Assembly (NCBI GenBank): GCA_947085035.1
Contig: CAMTUW010000005.1
Span: 1 to 64,000 of the forward strand
Direction of reading: 5' to 3'
DNA: 64,000 nucleotides
From: CAMTUW01 sp947085035
GTDB lineage: Bacteria; Actinomycetota; Coriobacteriia; Anaerosomatales; PHET01
The stretch's first letter is position 1, and each line of letters starts with the position of its first letter. Position numbers and translations under genes: made by a program. Under the pieces are notes generated by a model, which was given only the letters and a program-made list of their open reading frames with translations, was not told where the DNA came from and did not search any database. Positions 33,676 through 42,416 of this stretch are shown here, piece by piece.

Positions 33676-34633
33676 CGGTACTCCCCAGGTCGTCTCCCAT
33701 CGCAGCGACGAGCGAGTCGAAGTCGACCGTGCCCAAGGGGATGCCGTTCTCGCATACGACGAGACGGTTCGCCCGGGCGCCCACGAGTTCGGCGAGGGCC
33801 TCTTTGAGGGTTGCTCGCGCGTCGATGTGGGGAGCGTCGCGGCATGCGGCGCCCTCGTCGAGCGGAGCGAGTGCGACCGCGCTCAATCGGTGGCGCGCCA
33901 TGATTCGCAGCCCCAGGTTCTCGCCGAAGAAGCTTCGCACGAACGGGTTCGCGGGGTGTCGCCACAACATTTCCGGCGAGTCGTACTGCTCGATGCGCCC
34001 GTTTCGCAGCAGCGCGACGCGGTCGGCGAGCAAGACCGCCTCGTCGATGTCGTGGGTCACGAACAGGATCGTCTTCCTGAGCTTGGCCTGCAGGCGTCGC
34101 ATCTCGGCCTGGAGATGCTCGCGCGCGAGGGGGTCGACCGCACCGAACGGCTCGTCCATGAGCAGGATCGGCGGGTCGGCGGCGAGCGCTCGGGCCACTC
34201 CCACGCGCTGCGCCTCGCCACCCGAGAGCTGCGAGGGCCACTTGGCGGCATAGACGTCGGGATCGAGTCCCACGAGGTCGAGCATCTCGTCGACACGGGC
34301 GTCGATGCGTCGGCGATCCCAGCCCATGAGCCTGGGCACGGTGCCCACATTCCGGCGGATCGTCATGTTCGGGAACAGCCCGGTGCTTTGGATCACGTAG
34401 CCCATCTCGCGTCGCAGTTCCTCGGGGCGACGCTCGAAGATATCGACGCCGTTCACATGCACGGAACCGCTCGTGGGATCGATCATGCGGTTGACCATGC
34501 GCAGCACGGTCGTCTTGCCGGAGCCGGACGGGCCGAGAAGCACCGTGAGCTGGCCTTCGGGTACCGAAAGGTCGATGTCGTCAACTGCGGTGAACGCCCC
34601 GTAGCGTTTCGTGAGCCCGGTGATCTCGATCAT
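33668..34633 (-). CDS. osmoprotectant ABC transporter ATPase (OpuCA-like)
   Basis: Predicted 321 residues from ATG 34633, which overlaps the upstream permease stop by 4 bases (ATGA); the frame extends to 34648. Walker A GPSGSGKTT, signature LSGGEAQRVGVARAL, Walker B ILLMDEPFGAVD and switch THDIDEA. After the ATPase core (about 1-235), residues 270-320 resemble a single degraded CBS domain (ATLKEALAELV, NRLVVCENG), which in OpuA senses ionic strength. Here only one CBS unit remains. Confidence 0.93.
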   Translation of the reverse strand: MIEITGLTKRYGAFTAVDDIDLSVPEGQLTVLLGPSGSGKTTVLRMVNRMIDPTSGSVHVNGVDIFERRPEELRREMGYVIQSTGLFPNMTIRRNVGTVPRLMGWDRRRIDARVDEMLDLVGLDPDVYAAKWPSQLSGGEAQRVGVARALAADPPILLMDEPFGAVDPLAREHLQAEMRRLQAKLRKTILFVTHDIDEAVLLADRVALLRNGRIEQYDSPEMLWRHPANPFVRSFFGENLGLRIMARHRLSAVALAPLDEGAACRDAPHIDARATLKEALAELVGARANRLVVCENGIPLGTVDFDSLVAAMGDDLGSTDA

Positions 34634-35814
34634 GCGGTCGCTCCCCATGAGCCCAAGGCCCGCTGCAGCACGAGCACGATGCGATCGAAGAAGAGGGCCA
34701 GAGCGACGATGGGCAGCACTCCCAGCAAGATGAGATCGCTGGCGGTCTGAGCGGCACCGAGGAACACGAACCTACCGAGACCGCCGCCACCCACGAGGCC
34801 GGCGATGATCGCCCCGGCGGTGCTTTGCACGAGAGCGATCCGCACGCCTGCGATGAAGACGGGCAGCGCCAGCGGGAGCTCGACCTCGGCGAACATGCGC
34901 GGTCGGCTCATGCCGACGCCGCGGGCCGCGTCGATGACGCCCGGATCCAAACTGACGATCGCGGTGTAGGTGTTGCGCGCGATCGGGTAGACGGCGTACG
35001 CCGAGAGCACCACGATGACCGGGGCCCAGCCAACACCGCGCACGCCGAGTTGCTCAAGCAAGGGAATCCTGTCCGAGAGCCCTGTGAGAATCGGATTCAT
35101 CAGGCCGATGAAGGCCAGTGTCGGCAGGACCTGCAAGACGTTGAGAACCCCGAACACGGCCGGTTCCAGGGTTCGTTTGCGTGCCGCGAGGAGCCCGAGA
35201 GACATGCCGGCCACGATTCCCGTTCCAACGGCACCGGCGACGTAGCTCAAGTGCAAACGGAGTTCGCGCCAGAACCCATCGGCGCTGTTGGCGTACTCAC
35301 GGGCGATGGCCGCTTCGGACAGGGCGCCGGACGCGGCGAGCGCGATGATGCCCACCACAGGTAGATACGTGAGCACGGCGCGCCACGGGCCGGGGTCGAG
35401 CCATGCGGTCGAAGCGAAGATCACAGCGTAGGCGGCGAACAGCGCAAGCCACGCGGCCCAGCCAAGCGACGTGCGGGCGATCGAGCCGGTGAGCTCGACA
35501 TACCGCAACGCTTCTGCGCCGTAGCGCCACACCAGCACGAGTGAGGTGAGGCCACCAAGCACAGTGACGATGTTTCCGCGGACGGCCCAAGGCAGTGGGA
35601 CGAACGACAACGCGGCAGCGGACAGCCAGAGTCCCAGGAGCACCCAGCCCCAGCCGCCGAGCGCCTCGAGCAGCGGGAGCGCCTCCCCGCGCACGATGCG
35701 GTTCTCGCGAAAGACCAGCCCATGCGGCGCGAGGGTCGCCGCGACTCCGAGAAGTGCCCCGGATGTCGCAACGACCCTCGCGCGTTGCCGTATGAGGTCG
35801 GAGACGAAGGACAC
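34630..35814 (-). CDS. osmoprotectant ABC transporter permease with extra N-terminal helices
   Basis: Predicted 394 residues from GTG 35814. The C-terminal 210 residues are a standard OpuC/ProW permease (GIVAGMSLGLLAARK; EAA loop VIDAARGVGMSRPRMFAEVELPLALPVF). The first 180 residues add about five hydrophobic helices not found in ordinary OpuCB/CD proteins of about 215 residues. Lies 11 bases downstream of the binding-protein gene. Confidence 0.88.
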   Translation of the reverse strand: MSFVSDLIRQRARVVATSGALLGVAATLAPHGLVFRENRIVRGEALPLLEALGGWGWVLLGLWLSAAALSFVPLPWAVRGNIVTVLGGLTSLVLVWRYGAEALRYVELTGSIARTSLGWAAWLALFAAYAVIFASTAWLDPGPWRAVLTYLPVVGIIALAASGALSEAAIAREYANSADGFWRELRLHLSYVAGAVGTGIVAGMSLGLLAARKRTLEPAVFGVLNVLQVLPTLAFIGLMNPILTGLSDRIPLLEQLGVRGVGWAPVIVVLSAYAVYPIARNTYTAIVSLDPGVIDAARGVGMSRPRMFAEVELPLALPVFIAGVRIALVQSTAGAIIAGLVGGGGLGRFVFLGAAQTASDLILLGVLPIVALALFFDRIVLVLQRALGSWGATA

Positions 35815-35825
35815 GCCCCTGCCTT

Positions 35826-36788
35826 CTACTTGAGGAACCCGTTCCCCTTCAGGTAGTCCTCGGCCACTTTCGTGGCGCTCTCGCCGCCGAATGCGATCAG
35901 CCGATTGAGCTCCTGGAGTCTTTCCATGGTAAGCGACTGGAACAGCGGAGCAAGGATTTCAGGGATCTCGGGGTACGCCGCGATGATCTCAGCGCGAAAA
36001 ACAGGCGTGGGCGCGTAGACAGGTGGGACGCCCTTGGTGTCCTCGATGACGATGATGCCCTGTTCGGCCAGACCCCCATCGGTGCCGTACACCTCGGCGA
36101 CGTTGACGCCGTCGGTTCCGTTGACGAGCGCCTTGATGAACTCGGCCGTCACGCCGGTCGAGAGTCCGATCCGCTGGTCGTTCTTCAGTGTGAATCCGTA
36201 GGCCTTCTCATAGCCCTTGAGGCCCGCCGGGCTATCCATCCACGCCTGGGCCCCGATGAGCTTGACCTTGCCGCCCTTGTTCACGAACGCGGCGAAATCC
36301 TCCATCGTGGCGATGTTGTTCGCCTCGGCGAACTCCTTCTTCATACCGAGGAACTCGCTGTTGTTCGCGGGAGCCGGGGCGAGCCAAGCCAGACCGTTTT
36401 CGAGATCCTTGTCCCGGACGGTCTCATAGCCTCTCGTCGCGTCACTCCACAGCGGGTCGCCCTCTGGTCCCACGTAGAACTGGCCACTTCCGGTGTAGTC
36501 GATCGTCGCGTCCAGGTCTCCTGCCACCAGCGCCTTGCGCACCACGTCCGGTGTGCCGAACTTCGTCTTGTCGACGGTCTTGATGCCGTTGGCCTCGAGC
36601 ATCTGAATGACCATGGAGCCCAAGACGGTGCCTTCGGAGTCGAGAAGCGAGCCCACCCTGACGGTCGGGCCCTCCTTGGTCGTTGGCGACTGCGGTGCGG
36701 CCGTGTCGGCGGGCTTGGAGCAGCCGACTGCTCCGACCGCGAACATCATGAGTGCCGCAAGGACGAGTCGCGTGAGTCTCGCGCGCAT
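35826..36788 (-). CDS. osmoprotectant-binding lipoprotein (OpuCC-like)
   Basis: Predicted 320 residues from ATG 36788, with GAGAGGGG upstream. A lipoprotein signal ends AVGC23. The type II binding fold has VRVGSLLDSEGTVLGSMVIQML, DYTGSGQFY and WLAPAPANN, matching OpuAC/OpuCC proteins that bind glycine betaine, carnitine or choline. First gene of the operon; order is binding protein, long permease, ATPase, short permease. Confidence 0.92.
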   Translation of the reverse strand: MRARLTRLVLAALMMFAVGAVGCSKPADTAAPQSPTTKEGPTVRVGSLLDSEGTVLGSMVIQMLEANGIKTVDKTKFGTPDVVRKALVAGDLDATIDYTGSGQFYVGPEGDPLWSDATRGYETVRDKDLENGLAWLAPAPANNSEFLGMKKEFAEANNIATMEDFAAFVNKGGKVKLIGAQAWMDSPAGLKGYEKAYGFTLKNDQRIGLSTGVTAEFIKALVNGTDGVNVAEVYGTDGGLAEQGIIVIEDTKGVPPVYAPTPVFRAEIIAAYPEIPEILAPLFQSLTMERLQELNRLIAFGGESATKVAEDYLKGNGFLK

Positions 36789-36799
36789 GTATACCCCTC

Positions 36800-36843
36800 T
36801 CATAATCACAACTGCTGACATATCGAATCACAATGAGTTATGA
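36800..36843. promoter_or_regulatory. divergent promoter region of the opu operon with paired repeats
   Basis: TCATAA (36800-36805) and TTATGA (36838-36843) form an inverted repeat. Inside it AATCACAA occurs twice, at 36804-36811 and 36826-36833, 22 bp apart, two helical turns. This AT-rich patch between the opu operon and the C_GCAxxG_C_C gene probably holds the operator, possibly for an osmotic or redox regulator (inference). Confidence 0.4.
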
Positions 36844-36894
36844 TAGTCGAAGCACGGTAGTGTTGCTATTCCCCAATCTCGACCGGGAGGATTC

Positions 36895-37392
36895 GTGACG
36901 ATGGCAGGATGCGCGACATCGAGGGCCCCGCGCTCGCTTGTCGAGCCTCCGGTTTTCTCGCGCGCGGAAGAGGCCGAGGTCGCCGCAGCTTCCTACTACG
37001 AGCAGGGCTACTGGTGTGGCGAGTCGGTCCTCAAGGCCGTCAACGACGTCTTGGGACACCCCATGCCGCCCGAGGTGTTCAAGCTGGCTTCGGGATTCTG
37101 CGAGGGGCTCGGCGGCTCGCGCTGCATCTGCGGGGCCCTGGCCGGCGGCGTGATGGCGTCCGGGCTCCTGACCGGCCGGGTCGGCCCCGAAGACGCGTGG
37201 GAGTCGAGCTACGACGCCGCGTCCGAGCTTCGCAGGCGCTGGATCGAAGACCAGGATGCCGAGACCTGCGATGAGGTCGTGAAGCGCATCGGTGGCATGC
37301 ATCTCCCCGAACGATGGGCGCATTGCACGATGCTCGTAGGTCGAACGGCCCGCTGGGTCGTCGAAGTCGCCTCTCCCGTGGACTCGGAGTAG
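36895..37392 (+). CDS. C_GCAxxG_C_C-family putative redox protein
   Basis: Predicted 165 residues from GTG 36895, with GGGAGG 6 bases upstream. The family cysteines are present: Cys40 in YWCGES, Cys69 in GFCEGLGG, Cys77/Cys79 in SRCICGALAGG, and later Cys at about 124 and 145. Such small proteins are found in anaerobes and are thought to bind Fe-S clusters or take part in thiol redox; no reaction is established. It may be co-transcribed with tilS, 27 bases downstream. Confidence 0.85.
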   Translation: MTMAGCATSRAPRSLVEPPVFSRAEEAEVAAASYYEQGYWCGESVLKAVNDVLGHPMPPEVFKLASGFCEGLGGSRCICGALAGGVMASGLLTGRVGPEDAWESSYDAASELRRRWIEDQDAETCDEVVKRIGGMHLPERWAHCTMLVGRTARWVVEVASPVDSE

Positions 37393-37419
37393 CGGCGCGC
37401 TTTCGGGTACCCTTCGTGC

Positions 37420-38838
37420 ATGGATGTTCTCGCAGACTGCGCACGCGCCACGGTTGCTCGTCACGGGTTGTTGCCTGTTGGCGCGCCGGTGCTCGTGATG
37501 CTGTCCGGCGGCGGTGACTCGATCGCGCTGCTCCACCTCTTCTCCGCAGGCGCCTTCGGCGAGCGGCCGTTGCGCGCCCTGCATGTGAACCACCTGTTGC
37601 GAGGTGACGAATCCGAGGCCGACGAGACGTTCGCGACTCAGACGTGCGAGCGGCTGGGCGTGGAGGTCCGGGTCGTTCGCTACGACGTCTCGGCCTTTGC
37701 CGACCAAGGCGGGCTGAACCTCGAAGACGCGGGCCGGATCGTGCGCTACCGCTTCGCCGACGAGGAGCTTGATTCCTGGTGCGCGGAGCTGGGCTGTCGC
37801 CCTGCCGAGGGCCGCATCGCTGTGGCGCACACGCTCGACGATCGCGTCGAGACGTTTTTCATGCGCGCCGTCTCGGGGGCGGGCGCCGGTGCGCTCTCCT
37901 CGATCGCGCACTCTCGCGGGCGCATCGTTCGCCCGCTCATCGAGTGCGAGCGCAAGGCGGTGCGAGAAGCGCTCGCCGCGGAGGGACTCGCGTGGCGAGA
38001 GGACCCCTCGAACGAGGACACCGCGCGGATGCGTGCTCACGTGCGCGCCCGGATGGTGCCGGTCGCCGAGCGCCTCAACCCCGGCTTTCGGGCAGCGCTC
38101 GCACGTACGATGGACCTCCTCGCAGACGAAGACGCCCTGCTCTCGCGTATGGCCTCGGGGTTCGCTCGCGATTTCGCGGACGTGACCGCCGGCGAGGTGC
38201 GCTTCAATCGCGAGCTGATGCGAACCCTCGACCGCGCCATGGCCAGGCGCGCCGTGCGCACCGCCGTGCTCGATGTGTTCCCGGCGGCCTCGCGCCTCGA
38301 ATCGGCCCACGTCGAGGCGCTCGTTGACGGCCTTGCCGACGACTCCTTCTCGCGAGACCTGCCCGGCGGGCTCAGAGCGTTCACCGAGTACGCTACACTG
38401 GTCGTCTCGCATTCGGATGCTGAACTCGCGCGCGTGGCACCTTGCTTGCTCACTCTACCCGGACACGCTCGCCTCGGAGCCGCAGGCGGGATCGTCGCTT
38501 CGGTGGCCGACTCCGCCGACACGTCCGGGGAGCCGGACTCGGTCGTCATCGACGCCGGGGCGGTCGGAAGCGAGCTCACCGTGGATGCGGTGCGCCCGGG
38601 CGATCGCATGCGGCCGTTGGGCATGACGGGGAGCAGGAAGCTCTCCGACCTGCTCGCCGACGCGAAGATTCCTCGCCGAGCGAGAGGCGCGGTTCCGGTC
38701 GTGCGCGACGGCGAGCGTATCGTGTGGTTGGCCGGTGTGAGGTTGAGCGACGAGTACCGCGTGACCCGGGACACGACCCGGGCCGTTCGGCTCACGTGGC
38801 AGCGTGTCACAGAAGACGACAGCGAAGAATGGGAGTAA
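37420..38838 (+). CDS. tilS: tRNA(Ile)-lysidine synthase
   Basis: Predicted 472 residues from ATG 37420. The PP-loop SGGGDS (29-34) is at the usual place, followed by HVNHLLRGDES and the AHTLDDRVETFFMR substrate loop. The C-terminal TilS domain (about 390-455; GDRMRPLGMTGSRKLSDLL) is complete. It modifies the AUA-reading tRNA anticodon. Order tilS-hpt-ftsH is conserved in many Gram-positive bacteria. Confidence 0.96.
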   Translation: MDVLADCARATVARHGLLPVGAPVLVMLSGGGDSIALLHLFSAGAFGERPLRALHVNHLLRGDESEADETFATQTCERLGVEVRVVRYDVSAFADQGGLNLEDAGRIVRYRFADEELDSWCAELGCRPAEGRIAVAHTLDDRVETFFMRAVSGAGAGALSSIAHSRGRIVRPLIECERKAVREALAAEGLAWREDPSNEDTARMRAHVRARMVPVAERLNPGFRAALARTMDLLADEDALLSRMASGFARDFADVTAGEVRFNRELMRTLDRAMARRAVRTAVLDVFPAASRLESAHVEALVDGLADDSFSRDLPGGLRAFTEYATLVVSHSDAELARVAPCLLTLPGHARLGAAGGIVASVADSADTSGEPDSVVIDAGAVGSELTVDAVRPGDRMRPLGMTGSRKLSDLLADAKIPRRARGAVPVVRDGERIVWLAGVRLSDEYRVTRDTTRAVRLTWQRVTEDDSEEWE

Positions 38839-38846
38839 GCGGGCAT

Positions 38847-39395
38847 ATGCGACCCAGTCACCCTGACATCTTGAAGGTGATCGTCACCGAGAATGAGATT
38901 CGCGAGCGCGTCGCCGAGCTCGGCGCGCAGATTAGCGAGGACTACGGAACCGAGTCGGTCCTGCTCGTGACCGTCTTGCGTGGCGCGGCGTTGTTCGTCG
39001 CAGACCTCGCGCGCGAGATCAGCTCGCCGGTCGAGATCGACTTCATGGCGGTGTCGAGTTACGGCACGTCGACCAAGTCATCCGGCGTCGTTCGCATCCT
39101 CAAAGACCTCGACGAGAGCATCGAGGGACGCCACGTGCTCGTGGTGGAAGACATCCTCGACACGGGGCTCACCCTGAAATACCTGCTGCGAAACCTCGCA
39201 TCCCGCAAGCCCCAGTCACTCGAGGTCGTCACTTTGTTGAGCAAGCAGGGTAAGCAGAGGGTACCTATCGACTGTAAGTACGTCGGCTTCGACATCCCCG
39301 ATGAGTTCGTGGTCGGGTACGGCTTGGACTACGCTGAGATCTACAGGAATCTGCCGTTCATCGGCGTGTTGAGGCCCGAGATCTACACCGACTGA
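38847..39395 (+). CDS. hpt: hypoxanthine phosphoribosyltransferase
   Basis: Predicted 182 residues from ATG 38847, with GGGAG upstream, 8 bases after tilS. The PRPP-binding motif VVEDILDTGLTL lies near residue 98 and the flexible loop SSYGTSTKSSG near 68. It salvages hypoxanthine and guanine. It could recycle the hypoxanthine released by the futalosine pathway and MTA salvage encoded elsewhere in the window. Confidence 0.96.
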   Translation: MRPSHPDILKVIVTENEIRERVAELGAQISEDYGTESVLLVTVLRGAALFVADLAREISSPVEIDFMAVSSYGTSTKSSGVVRILKDLDESIEGRHVLVVEDILDTGLTLKYLLRNLASRKPQSLEVVTLLSKQGKQRVPIDCKYVGFDIPDEFVVGYGLDYAEIYRNLPFIGVLRPEIYTD

Positions 39396-39433
39396 GCAGT
39401 TCTGTCATGCGTCACGATTAGGAGAAGTCCCAC

Positions 39434-41413
39434 GTGAACAAGAATTTTCGCACCGTCATCATCTATCTGATACTGCTCGGAGTGCTCGTCGCCTTGGTCG
39501 TGAGTTCGATGTCCGGCGACCGGACCACGCCGACCAAGCTGGAGACGAGCGCGTTCATCGCAGCCGCAGGAGACCAGTTGATCGAAAGCGCCGTGTTCGT
39601 CTCGCGCGACGGCAGCATCTCCGGGAAGTACTGGGCTGACGAGAAAGCCAAGAGGGCGAAGTCCGAAACGAAGGCGTTCACCTCGACGTGGGCCGGCAAC
39701 GACTCCTTCACCGAGTTCGCGTCGAAGAGCAAGGTGCCCTACACCGTCGACAACTCCGGCCCCAGCCTGTTCATCACCATCATCACGTCGTTGCTGCCGA
39801 TCCTGCTGCTCGTGGGCATCATGATCTTCTTCTTGAACCAGATGCAGGGCGGCAACTCGAAGATCATGAGCTTCGGGAAGGCGCGGGTGAAGCGGGTGAC
39901 GCGCGATCAGCCGCGTATCACCTTCAAGGAGGTCGCCGGAGCCGACGAGGCCATCGAGGAGCTCCAGGAGATCAAGGAGTTCCTCGCAAGTCCCGGGAAG
40001 TTCCAAGCGCTTGGCGCGAAGATCCCGAAGGGAGTCTTGCTGGTGGGACCTCCGGGCACCGGCAAGACGCTGTTGGCGCGTGCCGTTGCGGGTGAAGCCG
40101 CGGTGCCGTTCTTCGGCATCAGTGGCTCCGACTTCGTCGAGATGTTCGTGGGCGTGGGCGCGAGTCGTGTCCGCGATCTCTTCGAGCAGGCGAAGGCCGC
40201 CAGCCCGTGCATCATCTTCATGGACGAGATCGACGCCGTCGGGCGCCAGCGAGGGGCCGGGCTTGGCGGAGGTCACGACGAGCGCGAGCAGACCCTGAAT
40301 CAGCTTCTTGTCGAGATGGACGGTTTCGACTTCAAGGACAACGTCATCCTCATTGCCGCGACGAACCGCCCTGACATCCTCGACCCCGCGCTGCTTCGCC
40401 CGGGCCGCTTCGACCGGCAGGTCGTCGTCGATCGTCCGGACCGGAAAGGCCGCCACGGCATCCTCAAGATCCATGCGCGAGGCAAGCCTCTGGCCGATGA
40501 CGTCGATCTCGAGGTTCTCGCTCGCCGCACGCCGGGCTTCACCGGTGCCGATCTCGCGAACCTCGTCAATGAGGCCGCGCTGCTCGCCGCGCGTCACGAG
40601 AAGAAGAAGATCGACATGATCGAGATGGAGGAGGGCATCGACCGGGTGGTCGCCGGCCCCGAGCGCAAGAGCCGCCTCATGTCGGACCAAGAGCGACGCA
40701 ACACGGCCTTCCACGAGGCCGGACATGCCATCGTCGGCCACAAGCTTCCCAACACCGACCCCATCCACAAGGTGACGATCATCCCGCGCGGACGCGCGCT
40801 CGGGCTCACGATGTCGCTTCCCACGGAGGACAAGTACAGCGCCACCAAGAGCGAGATGCTCGACCAGATCGCCATGATGCTCGGCGGACGTGCCGCCGAA
40901 GAGATCGTCTTCAACGACGTCACGACCGGTGCCAGCAACGACATCGAGCGCGCGACGAAGCTCTCCAAGGCGATGGTGACACGGTATGGCATGAGCGAGA
41001 AGCTCGGGCCGCAGACGTTCGGGGATGCGAATCACGAGGTCTTCCTCGGCCGCGATTTCTCGGCGAACGCTGACTACAGTCCGGAGATCGCCTACGAGAT
41101 CGACAAGGAGATCGCACGCCTCATCGACGAGGGCTACGAGAAGGCCAGAGACATCCTCATGGAGCACAGGGAGCAGCTCGACTTCATGGCCGACGTGCTT
41201 CTTGAGCGCGAGACGATCGGCAAGGACGAGATCGTGGCGCTGCTCGATGGTCACTGGGACGAGTTCCTCGCGGCGGAAGCCGAAGCGGCTGCGTTGATGC
41301 CGACGGACGTGGACGACGAGCCGAAGACGCTGTCAGCTGAGCCGGAGGAGTCCGTTGAGGATGACGATGCCGCACCCATAGGTCCGCCGATCCTCGACAC
41401 AGAATCGAAGTGA
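39434..41413 (+). CDS. ftsH: ATP-dependent zinc metalloprotease FtsH
   Basis: Predicted 659 residues from GTG 39434, with TAGGAGA upstream. Two transmembrane helices (about 5-25 and 112-135) flank an extracytoplasmic domain. Walker A GPPGTGKT (205-212), Walker B IIFMDE (260-265), the pore motif near MFVG, and the zinc site HEAGH (427-431) are intact. It degrades membrane and short-lived proteins and often associates with SPFH proteins such as the one at 17464. The acidic tail ends the gene, overlapping the next by 4 bases. Confidence 0.97.
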   Translation: MNKNFRTVIIYLILLGVLVALVVSSMSGDRTTPTKLETSAFIAAAGDQLIESAVFVSRDGSISGKYWADEKAKRAKSETKAFTSTWAGNDSFTEFASKSKVPYTVDNSGPSLFITIITSLLPILLLVGIMIFFLNQMQGGNSKIMSFGKARVKRVTRDQPRITFKEVAGADEAIEELQEIKEFLASPGKFQALGAKIPKGVLLVGPPGTGKTLLARAVAGEAAVPFFGISGSDFVEMFVGVGASRVRDLFEQAKAASPCIIFMDEIDAVGRQRGAGLGGGHDEREQTLNQLLVEMDGFDFKDNVILIAATNRPDILDPALLRPGRFDRQVVVDRPDRKGRHGILKIHARGKPLADDVDLEVLARRTPGFTGADLANLVNEAALLAARHEKKKIDMIEMEEGIDRVVAGPERKSRLMSDQERRNTAFHEAGHAIVGHKLPNTDPIHKVTIIPRGRALGLTMSLPTEDKYSATKSEMLDQIAMMLGGRAAEEIVFNDVTTGASNDIERATKLSKAMVTRYGMSEKLGPQTFGDANHEVFLGRDFSANADYSPEIAYEIDKEIARLIDEGYEKARDILMEHREQLDFMADVLLERETIGKDEIVALLDGHWDEFLAAEAEAAALMPTDVDDEPKTLSAEPEESVEDDDAAPIGPPILDTESK

Positions 41414-42408
41414 ACCGGGAGGTCCACTACGATCTGACGCGGATATGGGCCGTGCGGGAGGGTTTCTCGCCCGAAGACGCCGAGGTCATCGCGGCCGCCA
41501 ACTGGGCGTGTGACGCGCTCTACGTCGACTTGCAGGGAAAACGCTATCACTGGGGACTACTCGGAGCACCGCTGGTCTCGCGGCGCCGGTTTCTCAAAGC
41601 GGTTCGTGAGGGGGATCGTGTCGCGTTGGGCGAATCGCTGCACGCGCTGCAAGACACGATCGGTCACGGACTCCTCGGGCACGTGTACCACTGGCGCGGC
41701 ATCGACCGAATGGAGCACAGGAGCCCTCGTCTTCGGCTTCGTCTGGAGCGGTGGACGCGGCGGGTGCTTGCCGCGTATCTGCGAAGACACTCCAGCATCG
41801 GGTACGCTTCACCAATCAATGCCGATGCAGCTCGGGGAGCGCACATGGATCGCGAGAAGATCGAGAGCGGGGTACGACTCATCCTACAAGGGATCGGCGA
41901 CGACCCCGAACGCGAAGGACTGCTGGACACCCCTCGACGCGTCGCGGACATGTATGCGGAGATCTTCGCGGGAATCGACGAGGACGCTGGCGAGCACTTC
42001 CGCGTGACATTCAACGAAGGCCATCAGGAGATGGTGCTCGTGCGCGATATCCCGCTGTACTCGGTGTGCGAGCATCACCTGCTGCCGTTCTTGGGGCGCG
42101 CACACGTCGCCTACGTCCCGGGCAAGCACGGCAGGATCTGCGGCCTGTCGAAACTCGCGCGCGTCGTGGACGCATTCTCGAGGCGACCGCAGGTCCAGGA
42201 GCGGCTCACCTCGCAGATCGCCGACACCATCGTGACGCGACTCGATCCGGCCGGAGTCATCGTCGTCATCGAGGCCGAACACCTCTGCATGTCGATGCGC
42301 GGGGTGCGAAAGCCCGGTGCGCAGACGGTGACGAGCGCGGTGCGCGGCATCTTCGAGCGCAAGGCCGCGACGCGCGCCGAAGCGATGTCGCTGATCATGG
42401 GCAGGTAA
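41410..42408 (+). CDS. folE: GTP cyclohydrolase I with a fused N-terminal helical domain of unknown function
   Basis: The frame opens at GTG 41410, overlapping the ftsH stop (GTGA), and runs 332 residues with no stop. Residues 147-332 are GTP cyclohydrolase I: YSVCEHHLLPF with the zinc Cys and His, HGRICGLSKLAR, and EAEHLCMSMRG. Residues 1-140 are helical with H78, D82, H86, H91 and H94 in LHALQDTIGHGLLGHVYHW, recalling zinc-dependent phospholipase C/DUF6765-type folds. FolE alone could start at ATG 41845, which has GGGAG 6 bases upstream. So the gene makes a fusion, free FolE, or both. FolE forms 7,8-dihydroneopterin triphosphate; folP and folK follow. Confidence 0.85.
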   Translation: MNREVHYDLTRIWAVREGFSPEDAEVIAAANWACDALYVDLQGKRYHWGLLGAPLVSRRRFLKAVREGDRVALGESLHALQDTIGHGLLGHVYHWRGIDRMEHRSPRLRLRLERWTRRVLAAYLRRHSSIGYASPINADAARGAHMDREKIESGVRLILQGIGDDPEREGLLDTPRRVADMYAEIFAGIDEDAGEHFRVTFNEGHQEMVLVRDIPLYSVCEHHLLPFLGRAHVAYVPGKHGRICGLSKLARVVDAFSRRPQVQERLTSQIADTIVTRLDPAGVIVVIEAEHLCMSMRGVRKPGAQTVTSAVRGIFERKAATRAEAMSLIMGR

Positions 42409-42416
42409 CCGCACGC

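Noticed and set aside
39383..41254. 623-codon minus-strand open frame opposite ftsH
   Set aside because: The FtsH motifs on the plus strand are complete, and the antisense frame has no recognisable feature.
41410..41844. Treating the FolE N-terminal domain as spurious upstream sequence
   Set aside because: The segment has a coherent helical pattern with a His/Asp cluster and begins at a coupled GTGA overlap, so it is likely translated.
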